From NCBI GenBank assembly GCA_024180945.1, contig JAKSGN010000016.1, positions 1-64,000 on the forward strand: 64,000 nt of DNA. Reading direction: 5' to 3'. The notes under the pieces are model-generated. The model did no database searches. It was not told the DNA's origin and was given only the letters and a program-made list of their open reading frames with translations. Made by a program: the position numbers and the translations under genes. This DNA comes from Macrophomina tecta (Eukaryota; Ascomycota; Dothideomycetes; Botryosphaeriales; Botryosphaeriaceae). Shown here piece by piece: positions 32,965 to 45,747 of this stretch (its first letter is position 1; each line of letters starts with the position of its first letter).

Positions 32965-34659
32965 ATGCTCGGGACAACTATTAAAGGCGCCTCAAGAGTA
33001 GCCCATCGCGATTGGCTGGTGCTCAAATTTGGGGGCACAAGCGTTGACAATTTCGCTGTTAATATAGCAAAGATCGTGAAGTAAGCTACGAACGCCCTTC
33101 AGTACTAAGCCATGCCGTTGCTGAATAATGTTTTCCAGGTCAAGTCTTCGCGAGAGGCGCGTCGCTGTCATATGCTCTGCCCGGGGTAAGAACACTAGCC
33201 TCCAGGGCACAACCAACAGGTACGGCGTGCTGTCTCCGTCTTGACTCTACTGTTAACCACACTCAGGCTTCTCCGCTGTGCTCACGAGGCTGAAATTGGC
33301 TCCGATAATTACGTCCACATTGTTGATGCAATCCTCATTGATCACCTTAACGCTGGTGTCAATACCATCGAGAATTCCGATATTCTCACGCAGTATACGG
33401 ACGTGGTCAAGGCCGAGTGCGATGATCTAGTCGAGATACTGAAGTCTGCAAGATTTCTAGAAGAGGTCAGCGCGCGCGTCAAGGATAGAATCATCAGCAA
33501 AGGCGAGAAACTAAGTTGCCATTACATATCCGCCATACTGGAGGATTCGGGCGTGCCCTCACAGTATGTCGATCTGTCCAACATTTTTGGTCAGACAAAG
33601 ACTCTCGATCAGAGTTTCTACACAAATGCTGTAGTATGCCTTGGAGAAAAGCTTAGGTCTTGTGGCGACAAGGTTCCTGTGGTAACAGGCTTCTTTAGCA
33701 ACGTTCCGGGAGGCCTACTCGACACTGTTGGTCGTGAGCGTAGCTACACTGACCTGTGCGCTGCCCTCTGCGCCATTAGCATTCATGCGAAGGAGCTCCA
33801 GATTTGGAAAAAGGTCGATGGCATCTTTTCCGCGGATCCTCGTAAAGTTCCAACGGCCACGCTGCTTCCCTCAGTCACACCGTCCGAAGCGGCAGAACTT
33901 GCGCGTAGTGGTTTGGGAGCCATTCCTCACGTTTCTACTATGGATCAGCTTATCCATGCCGGCATCTCCATCCGCATCAAGAGCGTCCTGAATCCGCGAA
34001 ACTCTGGTACCGTCATCTCTTCAAGCTGGCTCGGGGTGCTCAACTCCAAGCTTTTTCATACGCGCTGTCTCAAGCAAGGCCCAAAGCACCCCACTGCTAT
34101 CACTACTAAGCGCGGCATCGTCGTATTGAACGTCCGTAGCAACACGCGCGCTCATGCACCAAGCTTTTTTCGCAGTATATTCACTATTCTGGGCAAGTGG
34201 AACGTATCTATCGGCTCCATCTCGTCTTCCGAAGTGCACGTCTCGCTAGCACTGGAAACATCTTCGAAGAGAGACATTGACGGTTGTGTTACGGATCTGA
34301 GCGACATCGGTACTATCGATCGAGTACCGAACATGGCCATCATGACTTTGGTTGGACGGGAACTGAAGAAAATGGTTGGCATTGCAGGCAGATTTTTCTC
34401 CGTGCTGGGAGAGAACCGTATCAACGTCGAGATGATCTCGCAAGGTGAGATCAGCGAAACCATATCCTACAGCAACTGTTTGAAACTGAGCTAATACCTG
34501 GTTGAATGCGTAGGTGCCAGTGAAACTAGCATCTCGTGCGTCATCAACGAAAGCGATGCCGATCGTGCCCTTAATGTTGTGCATGCAAGCATCTTCTCAG
34601 GACTCTATTGCGATATTACACCGAGCACAAGGCGGAAAGAAGAATATGTTTGGGGGTAA
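32965..34659 (+). CDS. Aspartokinase (HOM3-type), four exons, divergent
   Basis: Phosphorylates aspartate, the first step towards threonine, methionine and isoleucine. Exons inferred: 32965-33080, 33139-33219, 33267-34444, 34514-34659 (506 residues). Introns are 58, 47 and 69 bp with GT-AG ends. Splicing restores LVLKFGGTSVDNF (ATP site), RVAVICSARG, GTTNRLLRCAHEAE and the C-terminal MISQGASETSISCVI of the ACT domains. The substrate region has PVVTGFFSNVPG, then SYTDLCAAL and KVDGIFSADPRKVP. Two family-typical motifs differ: GRGYTD reads GRERSYTD, and IHPFTM reads IPHVSTM. No RIP stops. It is flanked on both sides by transposon debris, so it could be a paralogue rather than the housekeeping copy. 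Confidence 0.88.
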
Positions 34660-34718
34660 AAGGCTGTAATTATTCTTCAACAATGTCCTCTACACTAATA
34701 TCCACAATCAGAAGAAAC

Positions 34719-34923
34719 TGTTACGGATTTTCCCTGTAGATGCCCTTAGGCGGGCCTAAGGCATCTTTACATCAGATAGGTTAGATAGCGAGGCCACCCG
34801 CAGGGTGATCGCACGGCTGCGAGGCACGTGGGATCTTGCCATGTGACCTACATCCGGGTATATCACCGCCTGCTCGAGCATCCTCGACCGATCAACTATC
34901 TTCTTTCTCCGCATTCCATAACA
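34719..34923. repeat. 205-bp solo LTR with 5-bp target duplication
   Basis: Begins TGTTACGGATTTTCCC and ends CATTCCATAACA, with the exact duplication GAAAC at 34714-34718 and 34924-34928. Coding domains are absent. The ends resemble the Gypsy LTRs (TGTTACGG). It lies 60 bp downstream of the aspartokinase stop and could influence its 3' end. Confidence 0.82.
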
Positions 34924-35174
34924 GAAACATACACATTCGGGCAGAATGAAACGCCTTTTTGTGATAGAAAATGACAGCTGCCGAGTGGTGGTACTGTTTT
35001 TATCTTGACTCGCACCAGTGGGCTAGTGTTGAACAGTGAGGAATTGAGGTTCACTGCTGCTTCATTGAATAGTGTTGAGGCGACAGTATAAAACTGGTGG
35101 CTGAAAAGATACGAATGACGGCAATCCGTAACGGCAATGGTGGTGATGGTTGACACACCCCCTTCATAAAGCAC
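34924..35174. other. Possible Copia LTR/polypurine fragment
   Basis: On the minus strand GAAGGGGGTGTG followed by TCAACC (about 35165-35148) looks like a polypurine tract joined to an LTR start, similar to the Copia-3 LTR start. The far end of the LTR is not clear. The short reading frames here match nothing I recognise. Confidence 0.35.
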
Positions 35175-35422
35175 TGTTGATGTGATTTATGATTGTTTAG
35201 CTAACGTGTTGGAATATATGATTCAGTAGTGTTTTGGATTCAGTTATGTCTTATACTCGTTGCACACCTGTCTCAGCAGGTAAGCAAGTTACATACCCGT
35301 TTTACCCTAGTAGGTAGAATAGGTATAAGGGAAGCCCGTACGGCCTCCCTCTACTAGATATGCCACTCATTCCAATTGATTCTTTTATCATTGATCAAGC
35401 CGTCACACCACTTGTTCCAACA
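35175..35422 (+). repeat. Solo LTR of the Copia-1 family, opposite orientation
   Basis: From about 35207 to 35422 it matches the reverse complement of the Copia-1 LTR (GATTCAGTAGTGTTTTGG to CTTGTTCCAACA). The left border is uncertain: 35207 (TGTTGGAATA) or 35175 (TGTTGATGTG, weakly similar to the extra 5' segment of the LTR at 50580). The right flank is ATCAT and the left flank does not match it. Confidence 0.85.
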
Positions 35423-36429
35423 ATCATAAAGATGGCCAGAATGTTAGAGGCTCCTACTTAATACGTTCCGACAGATTCTTCACATATACGCACATCTTTA
35501 TCCGGTCGCTCTAGGAAACAGAAACGCATATAACGTTGAGCAAGATATTCCTCCATTGCAAGTGTGTGGAACACTATAGTGGATGGTGCAACTGAACTGC
35601 AAGTTCGGCCAAGGAACCACAAATAAATAGAGAGAGGTTTCCAAGACAAACGGAGCTACGCGACCGCCATATGGCTGCCTGTGCAATCGCCCTTATTTAC
35701 TGGGATTCGCGCGGCGAAAGGAATTCGTTCCTATTGGCGTGCGTGGCACAGCATCATAGAGGCAAGAGCATACTGTCTGTGCGCGGCAGCGAGTTTGGAG
35801 CTAAGCCGCTCCCCACGCTAATGCATCATCGTTGTAGCGCGACGGCGCGTGGGCGCCCGCCGCCCGTCTCTTGGCTACCTGTTATGGTCCTTCGTCGGTG
35901 TGGGTTCAGTGTTTCTTGGGAGTTCCCGCGTAGCAGAGCTAATATGCTATCCTTCTGGAGTCGTCTGCCGGCTCGCCTGTGAGGATAGACAGTTAAGGAG
36001 GAAGTGAGAGAACTGGTTAACTTTCTCTGCACTCGCATTCTTCATTGTCGATCCGTCTTATCCACTTGTGGCAATGATCGAGGAAACAGTGGCCTATGCA
36101 AAGCTGTGGGAGAAGATCTGCCTGGCTGCAGAAAAGCTCGTCGTATAGATGGCGAACTTAGGGTCCTGGCCGCGCTGTATTGGTGTTGCAGAGGCTCGCC
36201 TTCGCGGATCGGCTATAGTTCGGCTGTTGACACCTCTCTGATCTCGCTACCGTCGAGCTGCCGACAACCATACCAATTTGGTACTAGATCCATTCCCCGA
36301 CAACTCGGCAGGCTCAGGCCTTTGGGCGCGGCGCTTAGCGGGCCAAGCTTAAAAGGCCGTGCAGTGCCGCCCGTCGCACCTCGTCCAACGATCACCTGGC
36401 AAAACCATGGGCCCCAGAACTAAGCACAA
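35423..36429. other. Unassigned single-copy sequence
   Basis: Balanced base composition without RIP. Several frames of 60-140 codons exist on both strands but none shows a recognisable domain. One short plus-strand stretch reads FFIVDPSYPLVAMIEETVAYAKLWEKICLAAEKLVV and then a stop (about 36030-36138). It could be a gene fragment. I cannot assign a gene here. Confidence 0.4.
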
Positions 36430-36678
36430 ACGGTAGACGGTGGACCTCTTAGCTGTTCAAGCACAGATTGACAACATTGCATTATAAATAGCGGTGAGTA
36501 CTTTCAGCAATTCTTATATAGAAAACTAACTATTAGCTAGGACGCAAGAACGGCCACTTCGTTAAAAGGCACCGTTTAAAATACTCGCAAGATTAAAAAG
36601 TATGCTCAGAGACTAACGAAGAATATTAAGAAACTAATAAAGGCTATAGAAAGTCCGATAGACCTTCCCTTAAAACTA

Positions 36679-37988
36679 CCGCACCCGTGCAAAAGTCAGG
36701 GCGCACGGACGTGCACGAGTCAAAACAACAACGTACCCTCTTCATCCCTTGCCTCATTACACCACCATGCAGCGCATCTTTGGACGCGAAATTTCAGGCA
36801 ATGCTAGGCAAAGGCATCAGCTTTCACATGATCAACGAGTTTCGGTTATTACACAATCGCAAGATGGTAAATCTGGGCGTCAAATTGCCCGTGAGACTCG
36901 CTTCTCAGAACACGCAATTAGGAGCTGCATCAACCACTACAATACGACTGGCCAGATTGATCTAACACCTCGTACTGGCCGTCCCCCCAAAGTCAGCCTT
37001 CGCACGGAGCGCCAGATTATTCGTTTTGTTAACCGGTTCCCAAAACTTAAGCACAGCCAGGTGATTAAGCAACTCCAGTTATCTATCCATAAAGATACGC
37101 TCAGGCGTATTCTACGCAAGAACCATATTACCAAATGGCGTGCAAAGAATCGGCCTTGGATCTCTCAAGCGAATGCCCGCATTCGGTACCAATATGCAAA
37201 GAAATACCGGTATAAGAGCTGGAGATGGTGGATGAGGGTTACGTTCGGTGATGAGTGCTCAGTTGAGCAGGGCTCTGGCCACGCACCAAGCTGGGTTTTC
37301 CGTACGCCTGGCCAGCAAAAGTGGGACCAAAGCCGGCTTAATACACGGCCACTTGGCAAGAAGGCAAGATGTATGGTATGGGGTGGCTTTTCAGGCCAGC
37401 TAGGGGTGTCTGATTTACACGTTATGGAGCGTGATTTGGACTCTCCTAGGCAAGGCTATACTGCCAAATCCTATATCAAAGTACTGGAGGAACAGGTGCC
37501 AAGAAACTACGACTATGGTATGTACTGGTTACAAGATGGTGCTGGTATTCATCGGGCGAACCGGGTGAAGAAATGGCTGCGTGATCACCAAATTAGGTGC
37601 ATTACTCACCCCCATATTCGCCTGATCTGAACCTCCAGGAATACCTTTGGTGGCCACTAAAGATGAAGCTTCAAGAGATTGCGCCATTTATTGAGCTTGA
37701 GAAGAATCCTGAGCGCGTGGAGGCATTACTAGCTGAGTGGTTACCTAGGGCATACGCATTGGTGGAAAAACCAAGCCTTAAAGCGCTTTGTAAAAGTATG
37801 CCACAACGGCTTGTAGATGTTATTCAAGCTGGTGGCTATCAAACTCGCTGGTAGCCTAGCTTTATAAAGAATCAACTCTTACTGCATTTGAGCAACTCCT
37901 TGTTGAATAATACGACTCCAAAGTATTGGTGTTGGTGGCAGGATAATTAGCGCCTTGGCCGTGCGCCCTGACTTTTGCACGGGTGCGG
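36679..37988 (+). mobile_element. Tc1-like DNA transposon
   Basis: A 1310-bp element with 30-bp perfect terminal inverted repeats (36679-36708 and 37959-37988, beginning CCGCACCCGTGC) and TA duplications at 36677-36678 and 37989-37990. It is not RIP-mutated, while the JmjC remnant around it is, so it inserted after RIP. Confidence 0.95.
36767..37854 (+). pseudogene. Tc1-like transposase (DD34E) with one frameshift
   Basis: Starts MQRIFGREISGNARQRH at 36767. Paired helix-turn-helix domains come first (GKSGRQIARETRFSEHAIRSC; TGRPPKVS linker; LRTERQIIRF). The catalytic core has D162 (TFGDECS), D257 (WLQDGAG) and E292 (LNLQEYLW), giving DD34E spacing. The frame breaks near 37605-37610, where a run of five C should be six (HPHIRLI-stop in one frame, PPYSPDLNLQ in the next). 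After correction the frame runs to YQTRW-stop at 37854. Either a recent inactivation or a homopolymer error in the assembly. Confidence 0.9.
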
Positions 37989-38647
37989 TAGCTAAGAAAA
38001 ATAAAAGCGGCGCTCAAAGCTTTAATTTCCAACAAGACTTAATGTTAAACTACTACTATAGTGGGGCAGTCAAATTTAAATTAGTATAAATATAGGAATC
38101 CATCGTTCCTACTATCTATAAAGCCATAAGTAATTAGGATGCGTATAAAGAGCTTAGGTTCTTTAAAGTTAAGATTAAAGAAAACGTTATACGCAGGATC
38201 GATCCCGCGAAGATAAGTAACTCTATTATTAATGCATTAGATAAATGCTAATCGAAAATTCTATGCTTTTCCAGGATACCTAAAAGGCATAGACTTTACG
38301 GGCTTATCTACGATATTCTTATTAACGACGATCCTAGTTCGTTGTTCAAAATCCCACACCTAGATACTAAGGGGGATAGGCTAGACTATTAAGACTTGTT
38401 TTATTCCACCGTGAGAGATACTTTAAGGAGTAATAAAAAACTATATCTCGTTAATCTAGTGGACTCATCTTCGCGCTAGCGGGAATTAGTCAGTCTACCT
38501 CCAGAGCCGTATCTAGACTATGGCAAACGACTTAAAATAACTAGTAGCAGAATACCTGGAGTCTATACCGCATATAAATACTATAGCACGGGCCGGGGAT
38601 CAGGTTTAGTAATATATATGGAAGATAGGTATCTTGGGTTAATAAAT

Positions 38648-38784
38648 TATTAGAATATCACGTGTGTGTATAATAAACTTTAGCTTAGTCACGGAAGAGG
38701 ACGGATAAGAGGACTCCCCTAAGCGTCCCTCTTACGCCTTATGCCACTTATTCTTAATGGATGGTATTACTACTAATTCTAATA
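38648..38784 (+). repeat. Copia-2 5' LTR (RIP-mutated)
   Basis: Same 137-bp length as the 3' LTR at 49706-49842. It begins TATTAGAATATCACG instead of TGTTGGAATATCACG and ends CTAATTCTAATA instead of CCAATTCCAACA. Confidence 0.9.
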
Positions 38785-39127
38785 GTTATGAGCCCGGATA
38801 TGCGTTTGATGCCTTCTGCTATCTAAAGCATTATCCATAACTACTTTTTAGTCGTTCTAAGGCATCTAGTCGACATCCGAAGCGGCTTGAGCACACGGTG
38901 CCACTAGTAGCACGCAACCTCAACCGTTATCAGCTAACCAAAGGTATACACTACGGTGTAACGATAGCTAATAATAGCTAACTGTACCTATTACAGCGTA
39001 GCTACACATAAGCGAGCTGCAGCTACTAGCATCACTGCATTTCTAAGCGATTAGTCGATCTATTGGCCCGTTTTACACGTGCGACCGAAGAACCGATCTA
39101 GTAAATAACGTATTAAAATTAATAACT

Positions 39128-42100
39128 ATGATGTCCTCGAAGCCAATCATTATCCTAAAAGGCTCTTAAGACTAGGATATCTGGTTTAACCTTATTTAAT
39201 CACGCGCACAACGCGCTGATATATTTAAATACATCGATCCGAGCAAGCCGGAACGTCTAGCCTAATTCGCAGCACCGGTTAAGCCAACTCGATAATAAGA
39301 ATAGACGATTGACTATTACCGTCTTAATCTCGACAACTATAAGGAGGAGAAGAAGAACTACGAGCGTATCCGTAAGGAAATTAACGACCTTTTAACGGTT
39401 ATTAATAACTCCGTAGGAGCCTCGCTTTAACCGACTCTTTAGAATCTCCCTAATACGCACCCGTACTATCAACTCAAGGCTCTATAAGCGAGGATTAAGC
39501 CATCTACCGCTACGTAGGAACGCCTTATCGTTAACTAGCTTCGCTAGCTAGAAAAGCCTCCTAATAATTAAAACATAGACAAGTGGCTAAACTAATAGGA
39601 AGAAACGGTTTACAAAGCTAAAGCCCTAAAGATACCGGAGGTTATATTAAGGCGAGGTGTTGATGTCTTTCTTAATTTACTTCTTTCGTACGACTCTAAA
39701 TATACTATAATAGCTATCAGAGAGTCTTCTAAAACAGCGAATACGGAACTAAAGGTCACCGACTATATTACCGATTACCGAGAGTATATGAGGCGCAAGC
39801 AAGCAGCCTAAGGCAAAGGCACTACTCGAATAATAATAGTAGCAACGCTTCGAGGCAAACCCTAACTAGGAGGTCCACTACTAAGGCCGTGCCTATGTAG
39901 CATGCTTTACTAGATGACTAAATACTACTACCTAAACGAATAAGTACGCCCATCTGGGTGGAAGCCAAAGAAGGACATTTAGGCTCAGATTTAGAAGAAG
40001 ATGAGTAATCCACGCACTAAAGCAATAGTTAAACGCGCACTCGCTAGAGGAGCTAAAGAAGGCGAACCTACTAATAAGGATTAAGATTATTAGGACTTAA
40101 TAGCTTAAGCGGAAGATTCTAAGAACAAGGATCTAGTAGCGCTTATAGCTATTATTACTATATTACTTGTAGCTAAACATAGTAAACCAACCACGCTATA
40201 GCTTTTATAGATAGTTAATACTGGCTCCTCGCACCACGTATGCAACCGATATATAAAGAAGCGGTTTACCAAAATACGCAACGCAGGTCTAGATGACTAC
40301 GTTATAAGCGGCAACACACGCATTCTAGTAGAAGCGTTTAGTACAGTTACTATTAAGGCTCATCGTCACTCAACGCAACGAATTCTAACGTTATTAGACA
40401 CTACCTACGTGCTATTATTTATAGCTAACCTCGTGTCAGTTGCTAAGGCAAACGAAAAGAAAGTTTACCTTAATACAGGCCGCCTAGTCCTTTATAAGAA
40501 AGACATCATCACGTGCGAATTAACGCCCTACTAAAACCTCTACTTTATAGAGCTTAACAAGGTAAAGAATCCAGAGAATTAAATCACTATAGGACTTACG
40601 ATCTACAAGCGTCCAGCAGAGTAATGGCATGAAGTCTTTGCTCACGCATTACCTACCGTTATCAAAGCGCTACTAGCTGCCACCGAAGGTGCAGCTATTA
40701 CCGAAGAAGCTATACCGCAACACTGCGATATATACGCTCGAGCTAAGGCTCATCAAATCATCTCACGCAACATAACGCCCGAGGAATCATCCTTGGAACT
40801 ATTCTTCCGAATGTCATTTAATCTTATTCAGATGATCGAAGCTGCCAACAAACATATGTAGATCACGCATCTCGAATGCGTGGCTACGCAGTACACGATT
40901 GCAACAACTCATGTCAATAAGAATAACTGCGTAGACATCATCTTATCAACGGAACGAACAATCAGAAAACGCTTTTAACGAAAAGTAGTCTTCTTACGCT
41001 TAGATAGAGAAAAGTCCCTAGGAACCGCCTTTCAAAGAGAACTACAAAGGAGAGGAATCACCCTCGAGGTGTCGAGTCCTCAAACACCTGAGCAGAACGG
41101 CAATACTAAACGTTCTGGACAATCGCTTATCTTAAAAGTAAGGGCACTGCGGATCAGTGGCAACCTGCCTAATCACAACTAGCCTGAATACGTCCATGCG
41201 GCTGCGTACATCTCGAACCGAACACCAGCAAAAGGCCTCAACTAGAAGACTCCATTTGAGATGGTTCATGGCAAGAGGCCAAACGTTAGCCACCTACGTG
41301 TATATGGCTGCAAAGCATATGCACTGAACAAGATGATTCCACGAACCCAAAAGCTTCAGGAAAGAGCACTAATCGGATATTTAGTTAGATACGACTCCAC
41401 CAACATCTTTCGAATCTAGACACCAAGCACAGACAAGATCCTACGCGTTAGAGATGTCACGTTTAATAAGGATAGCAAGTACTCACCTTACGAACAAGAG
41501 CACTATTAAGAAGTGTCTAAAGCCGAGGAAGAACAAACCCTCGTATACCCACGAATCCGTCTAAATAATAACGATCTTGTATCATCCTCAGCCTCATCAA
41601 CGAGCAACGAGTCCTCGGAGGACGAAACAGTCGAATCTCAAAGACAGAACTAAGCTATAGAAGCTAGTAGCAGCCATCAGCTGAATTTACTTATTCGACT
41701 ACCAACGCCATTACCGTCTGCAACGAGTAATAGGTTAAACTTACGAGAAGAGTAGCCTGAAAGCAGCCTTCAAGCACGCCAAACGCAGGGCACTAGAACG
41801 ACCGTAACCAGAGACGGTCAAATCTAGAACAACTAAGAGCCGGGGCTAGACTTAGAAACCACGCCTGCAACGCTCGAACAACATCACCAACCAGCTCCTC
41901 AAGCCTCAGGGGGTAATCAAGAACAACAACCAAGATTCGGGCAACTAATGCCAGCCCAATATAAGACTCCGCCTGATCCAGCAGCCAGCAGAGGCAACCG
42001 AGCACCAAGGGAATTAGAAATCAGCCCTAAAATCAATCCAAATTCGATCATTCAAGGCAAAAGAACACGTAGATCAGCCTACATTACGCAACTCCTACTT

Positions 42101-43760
42101 AATCAGCACTTAGATCAAGCCTAGAGGGCTGCATTCGTTACAGCGTTGTCCACTGAACAGCCAACACGCCGGCACCGAGACACTCTTTCACCTAAGCCCA
42201 AGACGTACAATAACGCTCTTACGCATCCAATAGGCGCTGAATTCCTTAAAGCAGTAGAAACGGAACTGCAGGAAGTCCAGGGTAAGGGGGTGTAGAAGGT
42301 TATTTCAGTGATAGACGTACAAGATAACACCAAGAAGGTAATACCGCTTACTTAGGTATTCAAGTACAAATTCGACGAAAACGGCTATCTACTAAAATGC
42401 AAGGCACGTATTTGCGTCAGAGGTGATCTATAAATAACCTAGGAAGACACCTTTGCAGCTACCCTAGCCTTCCGTATTTTTCGAGCGCTTATGGCCATCA
42501 TTTGCGCCTTCGACCTTAAAACAAGATAATATGACGTTGTAAATACGTTTCCGCACGTCCTACTTAAGCAAGTAACGTACTGCAAGCCACCAGAAGAAAT
42601 AACGTTAAAGAACGAATAAGTTCTTTAACTGCTTAAAGCGCTATATAGCCTTAAAGAATTACTAGCGCTTTAGCAACGTTACTTCTGCAACACACTAACG
42701 GAACTCGGCTTAGAACCGATTCTAGACGCTCTATGTCTCTACGCAAATAGTTACCTCTTCGTCTTCTTCTTTGTTAATGACGTTATCGTCGCCTATCACA
42801 AGGATGATGAGCGCTACGCGGAGGTATTCCAGGATGACTTATTCCAACGCTACGAGATGCGCATAATAGGCGAAATCCAGTGGTTTCTTACGCTACGCAT
42901 AGTCCGCAACCGACAAGAGCGTTTGCTCTGGCTTTCTTAGGAATCCTATATCAACAGCTTAATTACTAAATACAACGTTAAGGAAGTAAACGCTCTAGCA
43001 ACACCTTTGCCATAAGATAAGCCTCTTACACCAAATAAGGACTCACACGCAACACCACAAGACGTTCACACCTTTTAAAGTAAGATGGGATCAGTACAGT
43101 TCGCTGCAATTAGTACGAGAGCGGATATTACCTTTGCTGCATCAGCTCTATCAGCTTACCTAACTAATCCGTCACACCGTCACCTCGCACTGGCGCAGAG
43201 ACTCCTTAAATACCTCGGAAGAACAAAGAAACTCGCCTTATGCTTTAACGGCTCCGTCTATCAGGATAAACAAAATATCTTCACAATCAGCAGTGACGCA
43301 GCGTACGCAAACGATCAAGAAACGCGTAGAAGCCACCAAGGCTCGCTCGTTACGCTATTTAGAGGTCTAGTAGATTAGAAAGCCACCAAACAACCGACTA
43401 TTACCATATTAACCACCGAGGCAGAGCTCCTTGCCTTATCCAAAACAGCCAAGCAGTGCTTCTAGTGGAAACAATTCTTCAACCAACTACGGTTCAATCC
43501 AGGCCATCTTATACAGATTCAGTGTGACAACCAAATAACACTACGGCTCATAGAGGAAAGCGTTGGAAAACTAACGACAAAGCTACGCCATGTTAATATT
43601 CATCATCACTAGCTCAGACAAGAAGCGTTGGCAGGCAACATCCACTTCAGATAGACGCCCACAGCCGACATAATAGCAGACGGACTTACAAAGGGACTAC
43701 CAAAGCAGAAGCACCAGGCATTCGTTAACCAATTAGGACTTACGCCGCTTACCGGATAAA
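39128..43760 (+). pseudogene. Copia-2 gag-pol remnant
   Basis: Gag starts MMSSKPIIILKGS at 39128, parallel to Copia-1 gag. GAG_pre-integrase and integrase follow at about 40600-41300 (HCDIYARAKAHQIISR near 40720; PEQNGNTKRSGQSL near 41100). RT occurs at about 42340-42960 (VIPLT-stop-VFKYKFDENGYL; FFVNDVIVAYHKDDE). RNase H is at about 43080-43760 (GSVQFAAISTRADITFAASAL; ADGLTKGLPKQKH). Stops are TAG or TAA at Gln/Trp positions, and the RT metal site reads VND where Copia-1 has VDD. The sequence from 43761 to 44041 is 3' untranslated. Confidence 0.85.
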
Positions 43761-45371
43761 ATAACCGAGTTTCTTCTATTTCCTTTGTTTAACGTTATGC
43801 GCTTTTCATTTTCCTTATTCAGATGCATACAGCCTGCAGCAATCCGCTCGGCTAAATCATCAGCCACTCATTGGTTATTATTTTATATTCTATCAGAGCC
43901 AGCAACCTAGCCACCTATATGGTTAAATGGTCCAAAGGCTATCAGGCGCAACTGGCCACATTGTGTCCTGGCTAATGGAACCCGCTCGCTATCCTTTTTT
44001 GATTTCGAGTTCACAAGTTCAATTCTCAGTCATGCACGTAGCAGACATCCCAATAATAAATAAATACATAATATTGACATATTCTTATGTATTCATTGGC
44101 AGATCCTAATATTATTATCGATTGCTAAGCTTATCAATAATTATTAATATAAAACTGAAGCGCCATGCATGTCGTCGTTGCCGCCAGCAATATCCATGAC
44201 CTTACCATCTACTGCCACGTAGACTTTGCGGACCAAGTCATTCTTCACCCAGTTGCTCAGGCATTGAAGCTTCTCGATAGTATCAGGCGAGAGCCGTGCC
44301 CTGTCCCAAGAAATTGTCCGCCTTGCGCAAGAGAATACCCGTTCCGGATCGTCGGACATCGCCGGCACACTTAGTATGTCAATGGCCAATTGGTGTAAAC
44401 GTGGATACTCAATCCTCTGTTCTTCTCGACACCACCATTCAAGCGGTGTTTTGGTCGTCATAGGTCTTGGCGGAGAATTGACGAATTTTTCGAATTCATC
44501 CTCATCTCCGGGTTCATCCAAGACACTCATTGACTGCTTGATACGCTCGTACGGTGTTACTTCCCGTCGTTCGTCGTTCAGCCGAGCCGCGGACTCCGAC
44601 GGGAGTGGCCGGTCCTTGTACTTCGCCCAATGCTGCCGTGCACCAGCAATAGCGGTCTGCCTCCATTCCTCTGCCCAGTGGCGGTCAAGGTACCTCCGGC
44701 GCTTTTCTGGATGGAGCAATAATGCCGTGGCATATATTGGGTTTCTGTCACTCTCTTCATAATACTTCGAGAGAACCCACCAACCCATGTGAATGGAATG
44801 AACCATACGCGCGTTGCTGGCGTATTTGCCCTGCTTTAACATCAGTCCAGGTCTGGTAATCGATCGAGCCGTCCATGGCTTACCTTGGCATTCTCAAACT
44901 GCATGAAAAGAATATCCATATTCTCTAGCACCTGATCTATTGATGCCCACTCCATTTGCTGCTCCAAGGTCGCTTGGTAAAACGGCTGCAAGAACTCGTG
45001 AGTCATTTTGAGTACTTGCCAATCATCATGTGTGAGGATGTCGTCTTCCAGCTCGTTGTGGTATTGGTTGAGGAATATTGACAATGGACCCTCTTGGCTG
45101 ATAGCCGCATCAAGCAACTTGAACCATGAGTTCCAACGGGTGATATTGTCAATTCCAAGCGCCTTTTCTGCAATGTCATCCCATGCATCGTTGCGCACTG
45201 TGGAATTACGGATGAACACCGCAATGTTGTGGAGTTTACCCATTGGGCCGATGCTCCGCCAGCCGGCAGTGTCATGGCTTTTCTTGCGCCTGTCGTGACT
45301 CTTGTGACAAGTGTTCGACTGAATTTGGTCGTGTAACGCGTCCGCAACTGTTACATCATTTACCTCGTGTT

Positions 45372-45515
45372 CAGGGTGGCAATCAATTCAATAATATTGA
45401 CGGTCAATCAATATTGACCAATGTCTTGGCAATCAATCAATCAACTGAGGTCTGTCATTTTCGTCAATCAATCAATTGCTCCGGGCCAGTTGATTGACGA
45501 TATTGATTGACGGCT
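45372..45515 (+). repeat. Inner hAT left subterminal iterons
   Basis: After the terminal repeat, CAATCAAT or its complement ATTGATTG occurs repeatedly in about 140 bp (for example near 45409, 45434, 45463 and 45495). A matching cluster lies at about 48105-48220. Confidence 0.8.
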
Positions 45516-45747
45516 TACCTTGTATAGAAAGCAGCTTTGATGATCATCTCGCTCTTGTGGCGCTCAAGCCACGTCAGGCTAGCCTTTTATCTGATACACT
45601 CTTGGCACACAACGTGTCGGGCACATTCTCTTGGCAGCTAGTATATAAACGCTCTCTCAGAATGGCTAGAAGGGACAGCTGAATCTGCTCTTTCAGATCC
45701 GTTCTACATTTTCTCAGCAGCTCAGCAGCAACTCTCCCACTATCAAG

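Noticed and set aside
36004..36423. Plus-strand 139-codon frame
   Set aside because: Low-complexity Arg/Ser/Pro composition, no domain, overlapping alternative frames; reported only as unassigned sequence.
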